Below are positions 1-7,572 of a stretch of DNA of 64,000 bases, piece after piece. Under the pieces are notes generated by a model. It searched no databases. It was not told the DNA's origin and saw only the letters and a program-made list of their open reading frames with translations. The translations under genes were made by a program, and so were the position numbers. This DNA is from Oscillospiraceae bacterium (GTDB taxonomy: Bacteria; Bacillota; Clostridia; Oscillospirales; Acutalibacteraceae), in NCBI GenBank assembly GCA_015066625.1, contig SVOC01000007.1, positions 1 through 64,000 on the forward strand. The letters run 5' to 3'. Positions within the stretch are counted from its first letter, which is position 1, and each line of letters starts with the position of its first letter.

Positions 1-1028
1 GCATAATCTCCGCCGTCTTTTCTTTTTACGCTGTATTTATCCATTTCCTTCCACATTTCAATATCCATTGATTTTTTGCCTATGGCAAGGATAACTGCAG
101 ACCAGAGCAGAAGATTGAGATCGTTATCGGGAACATAAATTTTGCTCATATCAAGATTTTTAACCGCTTCAAAAACAGAAGGAATATATTCTTCGCAGAG
201 AATTCTTGCATACTCTTCATTGAGGAGCTGCTTTTTTCTGTCGATTTCATCCGTTGTTTCGGTTATATATATATTTGTTCTGTATTTTCCGCCGCCGAGT
301 TTATCCATGAAGCCGTATTCCTCAAGAGTTCTGACTTCATCTTCAATGAATATAGGTGAAACACCAAGCTCTTCTGCTATTTCTTTGACGGTTTTGGGTG
401 AATAATATGCTGCATAAGCAATATTCTGAGTAAGACTGTTGTGAAGAAAATCGGATGTGTCACCTTTACTGCCGGGGCAGCCGTTGTGACCCATATTTAT
501 AAATTTAACAGGATTAATTCCGAGAGTACCGGGAGTTCTTTTCATTTCAATACCTTCTTTCAAGCTGTTTTTGGCTTCATAAAGATGCCATTTTACCGTT
601 CCAAGAGGGATGGAAAGCTTTTCGGAAATTTCGCCGAGCTTAAGATTATCGTAATAATGCATGACAACGATTTTTCGTTGGGTTTCCGAAAGATAAGCAA
701 TCTCACGTCTGAGGTTTTTCGCTTCCTCGGAATCAATCAGCTTCTTTGCATAATCAACATTATCCGGCAGGAATACCGAATCAATTGCAAGGTGTGCACT
801 CTCCTTGCGTTCACCGATATATCTTGCAAAAACATTGCAGGCAATGCGGTAGATATAGCCGTTGATGTTTGCTATTTCGTCTGCCTTAAGCAAAGATGAA
901 TAAACCTCAAGGGTTATTCTTGAAGCAAGCTCCTCCGCCTTGTCGATATCCGTCATTTTTGAAAGTGCAAAGCCGTAAAGCTTTTTATAATATCCGGTTA
1001 TGATTTTGTCGGCTCTTGACTTCTCCAT
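1..1028 (-). CDS. ECF-like sigma-70 factor with C-terminal winged-helix extension (partial)
   Basis: I translated the minus strand by hand; the frame stays open to the window edge, so the C-terminus is missing after about 342 residues. Residues 5-70 resemble sigma region 2. Residues 105-155 resemble region 4, with an ETQRKIVVMHYYDNLKLGEI helix and a GTVKWHLYEAK recognition helix. Residues about 208-250 look like a winged helix (TVKEIAEELGVS...LEEYGF), unusual on an ECF sigma. ATG at 1028 has GAGAGG nine bases upstream; an in-frame ATG at 1037 touches that site and is less likely. A promoter motif in front of it is shared with the GH5 gene, suggesting autoregulation. The sigma assignment is strong; the inducing signal is unknown. 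Confidence 0.85.
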   Translation of the reverse strand, partial: MEKSRADKIITGYYKKLYGFALSKMTDIDKAEELASRITLEVYSSLLKADEIANINGYIYRIACNVFARYIGERKESAHLAIDSVFLPDNVDYAKKLIDSEEAKNLRREIAYLSETQRKIVVMHYYDNLKLGEISEKLSIPLGTVKWHLYEAKNSLKEGIEMKRTPGTLGINPVKFINMGHNGCPGSKGDTSDFLHNSLTQNIAYAAYYSPKTVKEIAEELGVSPIFIEDEVRTLEEYGFMDKLGGGKYRTNIYITETTDEIDRKKQLLNEEYARILCEEYIPSVFEAVKNLDMSKIYVPDNDLNLLLWSAVILAIGKKSMDIEMWKEMDKYSVKRKDGGDY

Positions 1029-1057
1029 TTTTTGCATCCTCTCTGAGCGTTTTCGAA

Positions 1058-1090
1058 TATATAGTGACAGCGGTTGAAAAAAGGTTGGAA
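1058..1090 (-). promoter_or_regulatory. Putative ECF promoter of the sigma gene
   Basis: On the minus strand this reads TTCCAACCTTTTTTC, 8 bases, TCACTATATA, about 30 bases before the sigma ATG. The same two blocks with the same 8-base gap occur at 3623-3655 in front of the GH5 gene. An AAC-type -35 and a short -10 are typical of ECF promoters. Confidence 0.65.
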
Positions 1091-1158
1091 ATAACCAAGG
1101 ATATTTCTTTAAAATTATTTTATAGGATATTAAAATCAAAATCAATATTTTCTTTTCG

Positions 1159-1193
1159 AAAAAAGGAGCTGTCAACCGTGACAACTCCTTTTT
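1159..1193 (-). terminator. Rho-independent terminator, bidirectional
   Basis: A hairpin with arms AAAGGAGCTGTCA / TGACAACTCCTTT (one mismatch) is flanked by A and T runs. It lies just past the stop codon of the esterase gene on the minus strand. Confidence 0.8.
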
Positions 1194-1194
1194 G

Positions 1195-2067
1195 TTATAA
1201 TCTTTGTTTTCCGAAAAGCCATTTATCCCAATCTTCGTTTTTGAATAAATCGGCAGCTATTGTATGACCGCCGCGGCTGTAAATTTTTGTTTTGACTTCA
1301 CCACCGTATTTCGTAAGCTTTTCGCTGAAAAAATCGCTTCCCTCGGAAATGCTCGGATGGTCATCTGTCGCCCAAGCAAAATAAAACGGTGTTTTTGAAA
1401 GAGCGACGAAATCTTCTTCTGTAAGATTGCGGCGATATTCATTTTTTTGCCACCACTCGGTGATGGGGAATTTTTCGTTATGGGTAAATCCCATAGCAGA
1501 AACAGCGCCTGCATATTTATCGGGATTTCTCAGCACTTCATATGATGTTCCGTATCCGCCGTAGGATGTGCCTGCAATATAAAGTCTGCTGCGGTCAACA
1601 TTATTATAAGTGTTTTCCAGATAACATATTATATCTTCTATAACCCGACTGTGCTCATCGGTATTGTAGGCACAGGCATAATCAATATATGTGAAATCGC
1701 AGTGAATAACTACCTGATGGCAAGGGTGCTTGTCAAGCTTTTTCTTCAGATATCTGAATTCCCACATCTGCAAATCATTTTCACCTGCATGATTAAGACC
1801 GCTGCCGTGCAGATAGAAAAACACGGGGTATTTACCATTGTCGGTTATCGGTTTAAGACGGAAAAACCAGCCTTCTCCCGATATTTTATCACAGTAATAA
1901 TACTTTTTATACGATGGATACAATATTGTTTTTCCTGTTTTTATAACGCAGCTTTCACTCTGACTTTCGGTCAGAGAATTTTTGTGTTTGATAATTCTCG
2001 GTGACTGCTTATATGCAGTCATACACAAAAAACTATAAATTTTATTGAACAACTTCACTGCCAACAC
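1195..2067 (-). CDS. Alpha/beta-hydrolase esterase (prolyl oligopeptidase-like)
   Basis: A serine hydrolase of up to 290 residues. The nucleophile elbow is GTSYGG (Ser168), the likely acid is Asp235/236 (WATDDHPS) and the likely base is His268 (RGGHTIAAD). An HGSG oxyanion-type motif sits at 87-90. This matches esterase or peptidase-like phospholipase families often found beside glycoside hydrolases. There is no clear signal peptide. The start is uncertain: GTG at 2067, GTG at 2058 (AGGTG about seven bases upstream) or ATG at 2022. It follows the GH5 gene by nine bases, so the two are probably co-transcribed from the ECF promoter. The substrate is not evident. Confidence 0.8.
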   Translation of the reverse strand: MLAVKLFNKIYSFLCMTAYKQSPRIIKHKNSLTESQSESCVIKTGKTILYPSYKKYYYCDKISGEGWFFRLKPITDNGKYPVFFYLHGSGLNHAGENDLQMWEFRYLKKKLDKHPCHQVVIHCDFTYIDYACAYNTDEHSRVIEDIICYLENTYNNVDRSRLYIAGTSYGGYGTSYEVLRNPDKYAGAVSAMGFTHNEKFPITEWWQKNEYRRNLTEEDFVALSKTPFYFAWATDDHPSISEGSDFFSEKLTKYGGEVKTKIYSRGGHTIAADLFKNEDWDKWLFGKQRL

Positions 2068-2076
2068 CTGCTTGAT

Positions 2077-3549
2077 TTATTTGAAATTCACCTTAATCTT
2101 ATGACTGCCGATTCCCGTTTTAAGCTCGATATGGCTTCTGCCTGTTTCTCCGAGGGGAATTATCTTATATTCACCGTCGGTTTCAATGCTTTCAATCTCT
2201 TTATGAGCAAAAACAACAGTCGGAACATCGTATTCTCTGTCCTGATTGAATTCAAGCATAAAACTGTTATTCTCTCTGTCATGACGGTATTTTTCAATCG
2301 TTCCGCAAACTGCAACGGGGAACGGTCTTGTGAGATGCTTGAAAAACGGCATGTCAAATATAAACATATCCATAAAAAATGTATAAAATGCCTGACTCCA
2401 TTGATTTTTGTCAAAATAATCAAGAAGAAAATCGATATGTTTAAAATAATTCTCACTTTTAGCAATGGAACCCCATTCACCAACAAGAATCGGAACGTTC
2501 CAGTCATCCTGAGTGTTTTTCTTTTCATCAAAAATAGTCTGCACTCTCGCATCGCTCGGGAAATCATATGCGGGAGTATCAACCATAAGGTCATATCCGT
2601 GAGGAGAATAGCAAAGCTTTTCTTCACGCTTTCCGTCATAATTTACGGCAGGCATACTGAACGGAATGCTGATGTTGGTATAATAACAGCTTTCAACGAT
2701 GATGATACCGTTATCTGTAACTTCTCTTATTCCTTTTGAAAGTTTGTTGATGAAATCGTAATAAACGCCCTCATCAAACTTCTTTTCAAGCGGAAGGCCT
2801 GCTCTTGTGACCTTCCTGAAAAGGTCGGGATCTTCAAATGGCTCAAGAACAGCCGGCATATCTTTTTTCAGCAAATGCTTGAGCATTTTCATTTTTGGGC
2901 AGCGCTTATCCGTAATTATCGTTTTGGCAAGACTCATAATAAGCGTTCTGAACATCTTGCCGCCATCGCTTCCGGGGAAAGGCTCGTTGAAAAGGTCAAA
3001 TCCGAAAAGAGCAGGGTGGTCTTTGACTCTTTCTGCAACATGCTTCCACATATTTATGAAATATGTCTGCAAACCGATTCCGTTAACCTCTTTGTTTGCC
3101 CAGAAGTTATCAAAACAGTTGTGAACAACCTTGCCCCAGAAATATCCCGTTGCCCATACAAGCTTGTTCTTTTTCAGCTTTGCGCCGTCGGTAAGAGAAG
3201 CCCATTCAGGTGCACCGTCCGAACCGCCGGCAGGTCCGTACAAATCCTGATGCATATCAATAAAAACATACATTCCGTATTTGTGACACACATCCATGAA
3301 TTTAACGATTTTATCGATATAATCCTCGTCATATTTGTTCGGTTCGGGTTCGATTGCTTCCCATGTAACACCGAGCCTTATAACATTAAAACCGCATTCG
3401 CTCAATTTACGCAGGTTGAGTTCTGTGTATTCGTTTGGGTTTATAAAGCAATACTTCACGTTTTTATCGGTATAGTTTATACCGTTAAAAATTCTGTGTC
3501 TGCCGTATTCATCAACAAAACGTTTTCCATTAACATTTATTCTTTCCAT
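2077..3549 (-). CDS. GH5 glycoside hydrolase, endoglycoceramidase-like
   Basis: 490 residues from ATG 3549, which has GGAGG five bases upstream; the longer open frame to 3576 has no such site. The catalytic acid is Glu189 in FDLFNEP and the nucleophile is Glu358 in LVGEWGS. The DMHQDLYG motif near residue 100 recalls endoglycosylceramidases, which release glycans from sphingolipids, more than cellulases. A beta-rich C-terminal domain follows from about residue 415. No signal peptide is visible, so the enzyme should act inside the cell. It is the first gene of a two-gene unit with the esterase, which together could deglycosylate and de-esterify a glycolipid or sterol glycoside. The substrate is inferred. 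Confidence 0.85.
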   Translation of the reverse strand: MERINVNGKRFVDEYGRHRIFNGINYTDKNVKYCFINPNEYTELNLRKLSECGFNVIRLGVTWEAIEPEPNKYDEDYIDKIVKFMDVCHKYGMYVFIDMHQDLYGPAGGSDGAPEWASLTDGAKLKKNKLVWATGYFWGKVVHNCFDNFWANKEVNGIGLQTYFINMWKHVAERVKDHPALFGFDLFNEPFPGSDGGKMFRTLIMSLAKTIITDKRCPKMKMLKHLLKKDMPAVLEPFEDPDLFRKVTRAGLPLEKKFDEGVYYDFINKLSKGIREVTDNGIIIVESCYYTNISIPFSMPAVNYDGKREEKLCYSPHGYDLMVDTPAYDFPSDARVQTIFDEKKNTQDDWNVPILVGEWGSIAKSENYFKHIDFLLDYFDKNQWSQAFYTFFMDMFIFDMPFFKHLTRPFPVAVCGTIEKYRHDRENNSFMLEFNQDREYDVPTVVFAHKEIESIETDGEYKIIPLGETGRSHIELKTGIGSHKIKVNFK

Positions 3550-3622
3550 ACTAACCTCCGAAACCATATAATTCAATTATATTCCAAATTGACATTATTG
3601 TAAAGTTTTTGTGTTTTTTGAT

Positions 3623-3655
3623 TATATAGTGATGCATTCCGAAAAAAGGTTGGAA
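3623..3655 (-). promoter_or_regulatory. Putative ECF promoter of the GH5-esterase unit
   Basis: Minus strand TTCCAACCTTTTTTC, 8 bases, TCACTATATA: both blocks are identical to those at 1058-1090 and the gap length is the same, while the 8 gap bases differ. It ends about 74 bases before the GH5 ATG. The match ties the operon to the sigma factor encoded 1 kb downstream. Confidence 0.65.
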
Positions 3656-3665
3656 TATTTTTGAA

Positions 3666-4253
3666 TTATTTTTTTGCTTTCTTGTATTCACCGAAAACAG
3701 TATCGTTTTTACCGATATTCTTGATGCAGAAAAAGAGCATATAAATATCTGAATGGCACATAAAACAAGAATCAATAAGCAAGAATACTGCACAAAGTCT
3801 GACAATTCCACTTGTAAAAAAAGAAAACAAGCCGAAGACAGGAATAAAAACAATCAGAGGAAGTGCAAGACTTATGAGTATTTGTGAACGGTTAACGCTA
3901 CCGTTATAAACCGAAAAATGATTTCTGAAAGACATAATACATTTTCTGTCAAGTCTGCCCTTTGAAACGGGAATCAGATGAAGAAATTCTCTCATCGGAG
4001 CAATTATTAACATAAGAATAATTGCATTTAAAGCAAGAAGCAATATTATTTTGGGGATGCCAAAAGCCTTGATATCTTCGGCAAAAACTCTTGAAACGCC
4101 AATCAATACGGCAACCATAAAAGCCTGAGAATATGTGCCTGCAAGACGGAGCTTTTTGCCGGTGATTTCTTTGTTATACCACTTTGTGTAACCGTTTTCT
4201 TCGTTTATACCGTTGATTTCATAATCATATTTCGCATTCTTTGAGTATTTCAT
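3666..4253 (-). CDS. Integral membrane protein, DUF3267-like, with degenerate zincin motif
   Basis: 195 residues with hydrophobic segments near 41-57, 67-85, 122-148 and 150-165. Residues 88-92 read REFLH where DUF3267-type putative metallopeptidases have HExxH, and the C-terminal SDIYMLFFCI segment resembles the second conserved block of that family. If the relation is right, one zinc ligand is lost and the protein would be a non-catalytic relative. The start ATG is two bases past the stop of the upstream HTH gene, and its GGAGGG site overlaps that stop, so the two are translationally linked. Family placement is moderate; membrane location is secure. Confidence 0.6.
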   Translation of the reverse strand: MKYSKNAKYDYEINGINEENGYTKWYNKEITGKKLRLAGTYSQAFMVAVLIGVSRVFAEDIKAFGIPKIILLLALNAIILMLIIAPMREFLHLIPVSKGRLDRKCIMSFRNHFSVYNGSVNRSQILISLALPLIVFIPVFGLFSFFTSGIVRLCAVFLLIDSCFMCHSDIYMLFFCIKNIGKNDTVFGEYKKAKK

Positions 4254-4255
4254 AT

Positions 4256-5407
4256 TTAACCCTCCTGATTTTTTAAGTATTCAAAGCATTCCGAGTATTT
4301 TTCGTTTCTCAATATCTCATTACGGAGATTTTCGGGTGCGGAAGCAGAAAGATAATCTTTAAGACCCTCTTCCGATATTTTCGGAAAACTTCCGTGGCAG
4401 ATCACCTTTGAGAAAAGCGGTGAAGAATAGCTGTATTCATCAATCTTAAGGATTTCTTTATATGTTTGATGATGGTCAAAGCCTTTGTCGAAGTATTCCA
4501 TAGCTTTTTCAAGGTCTCCGAATTTAGCTTCAAATATTGAACAGCAGATATAAAGGTCACGCACATTAGTGTGTGCGATTCCGAGTCTGCCGTCATCAAA
4601 CAGCTTTTCATAAAACTCTGCAAGTGCAAGCATTTTACGAACACTGACGCCGCTTTCTGCAAGTGATTTTTTGGTCGTGACAACTGTTTCAATGAGCTTT
4701 TTCAGTTCATTCATAACAGATATTATCGCTTCGCCCAAATATCTGTCACGCTCCTCATAAATAGTTGCGTGGGTCATAAGGCATTCACGGCTGACGAAAA
4801 TTGAATTCTGTTTTTCGGCGAGAGCTTTCGCTTTATCAAACTGGCCCATCTTCGAATAGTCTGCAACCATAATAAGTATCACGGCATCTTTTTCTGGGAA
4901 AGCGTCTTTCGTTTTAAGAAGTTTTTCAAAAACTCTCATAGCTTCCTGCCAATAATTGTTATTTGAAGCGTGCTCAGTGTCAATTGCACCGTAGTCGGAA
5001 TCCTCTTTTATTTGACCTTTAAGACCGTGCATTTTCCAACCGTGTGTATGTAGTGCGAAGCCGAGGTTAACCAGAAGTCTGTATTCAGTCGGGAATTCTT
5101 CAACTGCTTCACGGAGCATCTCAACGCATTCAGTCAAGTCTTCGTTTGCATTAATGGCTCTTTCGGCTTTCTCAATAATATTTCTGATTTTTTCTTCACG
5201 GTCTCCATCATAGCCGAAAAGCTCGTCAATGGAAACATGAAAGAAATTTGCGATTGCGGGAATCATCTCGATATCGGGATACCCTTTGTTTGCCTCCCAG
5301 CGTGAAACCGCCTGACAGGTAACTCCCAGTGCATTTGCCAGATCTTCCTGTTTTCTCGAATCCCTGCGTCGAAGTCCGCGGATAATGTGACCTATTTTAA
5401 TCTGCAT
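4256..5407 (-). CDS. XRE-family HTH regulator with TPR-like C-terminal domain
   Basis: 383 residues. Residues 5-60 form a Cro/CI-type helix-turn-helix (QEDLANALGVTCQAVSRWE). The rest is helical with TPR-like spacing, an architecture seen in regulators that sense a peptide or partner protein. ATG 5407 follows GGAGGG by about eight bases. A strong promoter lies upstream (5440-5468). It is followed immediately by the membrane protein at 3666-4253, which may be its partner or target. The ligand is unknown. Confidence 0.85.
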   Translation of the reverse strand: MQIKIGHIIRGLRRRDSRKQEDLANALGVTCQAVSRWEANKGYPDIEMIPAIANFFHVSIDELFGYDGDREEKIRNIIEKAERAINANEDLTECVEMLREAVEEFPTEYRLLVNLGFALHTHGWKMHGLKGQIKEDSDYGAIDTEHASNNNYWQEAMRVFEKLLKTKDAFPEKDAVILIMVADYSKMGQFDKAKALAEKQNSIFVSRECLMTHATIYEERDRYLGEAIISVMNELKKLIETVVTTKKSLAESGVSVRKMLALAEFYEKLFDDGRLGIAHTNVRDLYICCSIFEAKFGDLEKAMEYFDKGFDHHQTYKEILKIDEYSYSSPLFSKVICHGSFPKISEEGLKDYLSASAPENLRNEILRNEKYSECFEYLKNQEG

Positions 5408-5439
5408 GGCTCATCCCTCCGTTGTTTTGTTTCGATTTC

Positions 5440-5468
5440 ATTATAACGGCACTTAACTGATAATTCAA
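5440..5468 (-). promoter_or_regulatory. Sigma-A-type promoter for the HTH/membrane pair
   Basis: On the minus strand TTGAAT, a 17-base spacer, then TATAAT, followed by a leader of about 25 bases to the HTH ATG. Confidence 0.7.
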
Positions 5469-5577
5469 TAATCAATTTGTTGTTTATAATTCAACGGCTC
5501 GTTTATCTGTTTTGAAAGCATTTAAAGTGTAAAGCTTTTTTGATTTTGGTAGTTTAGAAAAATTCAGTGATTTATCC

Positions 5578-5625
5578 TTGACACCGCCGAAAAACTGATA
5601 TAAAACATTGACGAACATTTGTTTG
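5578..5625 (+). promoter_or_regulatory. Possible SOS-type promoter with a LexA-like box
   Basis: CGAACATTTGTTTG at 5612-5625 fits the Gram-positive LexA consensus CGAAC-N4-GTTYG. A weak plus-strand promoter precedes it (TTGACA 5578, TATAAA 5599, spacer only 15), so the box would cover the start site. The rest of the 480-base gap 5408-5890 holds the repeats listed separately and no other gene. Confidence 0.4.
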
Positions 5626-5665
5626 TTATAAAAATAAGAATGTTTTTATTTTTTCGTCATTTTTC

Positions 5666-5868
5666 AGGAAAAATTTTTGCATTTTCACTCCATAAATAAG
5701 TGAGGGCAAATATTTTTAACTTTTTTATAATTGCAGGAAAAATATATCCGCTTTCATTCCATATAAAGTGAGTGGGCGTTTTCTGAGCAATGGTTTTTGA
5801 ACAAACTGTAAATTGTTTTATTTTTAGGAAAATTTGTTCCGTTTCACTCCTTTATAAGTGGGAGGATA
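5666..5868. repeat. Three imperfect direct repeats with a short palindromic core
   Basis: Copies begin at 5666, 5735 and 5826, each about 43 bases. Each starts AGGAAAA and carries a core of the form TTTCACTCC-ATAAA-AGTGAGGG whose TCACT / AGTGA arms could pair. Spacing is 69 and 91 bases, and the sequence between copies is not conserved. They lie directly before the recombinase remnant, so they may be protein-binding or recombination sites. Confidence 0.6.
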
Positions 5869-5890
5869 AAAATTCTTCGTAGCGAGGTAA

Positions 5891-6286
5891 TACAATTATA
5901 TCGGACAACCCTATATAAAACGTAAAGCAGACCTTGACGATAGACTTTACAAGATGTATGATAAGATAGAAGATACAGAGAGTCTGTTGATTGCAGCAAG
6001 AGCAAAGAAAACGGCAATCGAAGCCGAAAAGCTGACTGCCGACAACATCTACAAAGTGTTGATTTACTTTGACAAGCTGTACGCCGTTATGGATGAATTT
6101 GAACGACGTAAATTTATGGAATCTCTCGTTTCCGAAGTCCATGTCTATGAAGAACGCAAGCCAAACGGTCAGTGGCTGAAATCCATAAAATTCAAACTCC
6201 CTATCATAGAAGAAGATATGGAAATATGTTTGGACAACGAAACGCACGTCGAATGTGTGACTTTGCTTACACGGTCAGCGATATAA
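5891..6286 (+). pseudogene. C-terminal remnant of a large serine recombinase
   Basis: The frame opens after a TAA at 5888-5890 and runs to a TAA at 6284-6286, about 131 codons. It reads as the charged coiled-coil and C-terminal end of large serine site-specific recombinases of Clostridia (ADNIYKVLIYFDKLYAVMDE, NGQWLKSIKFKLPI). The resolvase catalytic domain and zinc ribbon are absent and no ribosome binding site precedes it, so this is a 5'-truncated relic of an integrated element. Its end overlaps the start region of the HAD gene. Family assignment is by remembered sequence similarity. Confidence 0.7.
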
Positions 6287-6304
6287 ATGCGGAAGGAGAA
6301 GAAA

Positions 6305-6943
6305 ATGAACATCACAGGTGCAATATTTGATTTTGACGGAACTCTTTTCGATTCAATGTTCATATGGAAGGGCATAAAATACAAATTTCTTGACAAGCTG
6401 GAGCTTAAGCTCACCGCCGAGGATGAAGAAGCCTTCAGAGGTCTTTATCTGCGGGAGTCCCTTATTCTCGCAAAAGAGCGTTTCAACATGAAAGAAAGCT
6501 GCGAAGAACTTTTTCTGATGTTTTTCAATTATCTCAAAGAGCTTTATCTTGCCGAGGCGGAGCCGAAAAACGATATTATTCCCTTCCTTGAAAAGCTTAA
6601 GGCTATGGGTGTGAAAATGGGTATCGCTACCGCAACGGGCGAGCCTGCACTTGAAGCCGTTCTTGAAAAATACGGAATGAGAGATTATTTTTCGGTTATC
6701 CTTTCAACATACACGGTAGGTGCATCCAAAACAGACCCGTTGGTATACGACAGGGTGCTGGAAGAACTGGGCACCGATAAAGCCTCCACCTGGGTTTTTG
6801 AGGATGCTCTTTATGCCGCAAAAACAGCAAAGGCAAACGGCTACAACCTTGTGGGCATTTACGATGAAAGCGAACCCGAAACCGCCGCGCTTGAACGCAT
6901 TTCGGATATTTACATTCACAACTATGCAGAGATAGAACTGTAA
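6305..6943 (+). CDS. HAD-superfamily hydrolase, phosphoglycolate phosphatase-like
   Basis: 212 residues from ATG 6305, which has AAGGAG seven bases upstream; the ATG at 6287 has none. Motif I is DFDGT (Asp9 nucleophile, Asp11), motif II is the Thr of IATATGE, the Lys is in GASKTDP, and motif IV is FEDALYAAKTAKANG. A helical cap lies between motifs I and II. The layout fits subclass I phosphatases or beta-phosphoglucomutase-like enzymes acting on small phosphorylated metabolites. The substrate cannot be told from sequence. Confidence 0.85.
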   Translation: MNITGAIFDFDGTLFDSMFIWKGIKYKFLDKLELKLTAEDEEAFRGLYLRESLILAKERFNMKESCEELFLMFFNYLKELYLAEAEPKNDIIPFLEKLKAMGVKMGIATATGEPALEAVLEKYGMRDYFSVILSTYTVGASKTDPLVYDRVLEELGTDKASTWVFEDALYAAKTAKANGYNLVGIYDESEPETAALERISDIYIHNYAEIEL

Positions 6944-6975
6944 AAAAGGACCGCCCTTGCAAAAAGGCAGTCCGT
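6944..6975 (-). terminator. Terminator for the minus-strand HTH gene
   Basis: The hairpin GGACTGCC / GGGCGGTCC on the minus strand is followed by six T residues, between the convergent HAD and HTH genes. Confidence 0.7.
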
Positions 6976-6980
6976 TATGA

Positions 6981-7400
6981 TTATTCTTCTTTGCCGTCGG
7001 GTGAAACCATTCCGTTATCTTCAAGCCACACATTTTTGGTGTCTTCAAAAATTTTATCCTTACGCACGGATTCACGGTAAAAACCGATGAGCTGTTTTTC
7101 GTCTTCCGTAAGTGACATCAGCTCTTTTTTTGCAGGGGCGCTTGCAAGAGCGGCTTTTGTTTCTCCCTTGCCCTCAACAAAAAATTCTTCGAGAAAAACT
7201 TCAACCGAAACATTATAGAATGCGGCAAGACGCATAATAACATCGATTTCGGGTTTTCTGACAGTTTCGTATTTGGTGTAGGTTGTTCTGTCAATTCCCA
7301 GATAATCGGCAAGCTTTTTCTGGGTGTAACCGTATTCCGTTCTGTATTTTTTCAGTATTTCGCCAAGCTTTTTCTCGGATATTCCCACAAAAACCCTCAT
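6981..7400 (-). CDS. XRE-family transcriptional regulator
   Basis: 139 residues. The N-terminal 65 residues are a Cro/CI HTH (YTQKKLADYLGIDRTTYTKYE) and the rest is a short polar tail. ATG 7400 is preferred because AAAGGG lies nine bases upstream; ATG 7418 overlaps that site and would leave almost no leader after the TATAAT-like box at 7434-7439. It is divergent from the HAD-IIA gene, with a palindrome at 7467-7483 between them, the usual layout for an autoregulated local repressor. Confidence 0.8.
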   Translation of the reverse strand: MRVFVGISEKKLGEILKKYRTEYGYTQKKLADYLGIDRTTYTKYETVRKPEIDVIMRLAAFYNVSVEVFLEEFFVEGKGETKAALASAPAKKELMSLTEDEKQLIGFYRESVRKDKIFEDTKNVWLEDNGMVSPDGKEE

Positions 7401-7466
7401 ACTGTCTTTCCCTTTCATCCCTTTAATGAAAACATTATACTATCATTTTTATCAAATTTCATTATT

Positions 7467-7483
7467 TGTGACGAATAGTCACA
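7467..7483. promoter_or_regulatory. Palindromic operator TGTGAC-N5-GTCACA
   Basis: A perfect 6+6 inverted repeat in the divergent promoter region between the XRE regulator and the HAD-IIA gene. An extended -10 (TGCTACAAT, 7522-7530) for the plus-strand gene and TATAAT for the minus-strand gene flank it. Confidence 0.55.
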
Positions 7484-7572
7484 TATTTTTTCAAAATAGC
7501 CTTTATATCCCCGAAAAAAACTGCTACAATAGTCATCGGTTTTAATTATGAACGCAAAAGGAGCTGAATTCC

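Noticed and set aside
5666..5868. Three spaced repeats considered as a CRISPR array
   Set aside because: Copies are imperfect, only three, unevenly spaced, and no cas genes are present.
5852..6247. 131-codon minus-strand frame opposite the recombinase remnant
   Set aside because: The plus-strand reading matches serine recombinase C-termini; the minus frame has no recognisable features.
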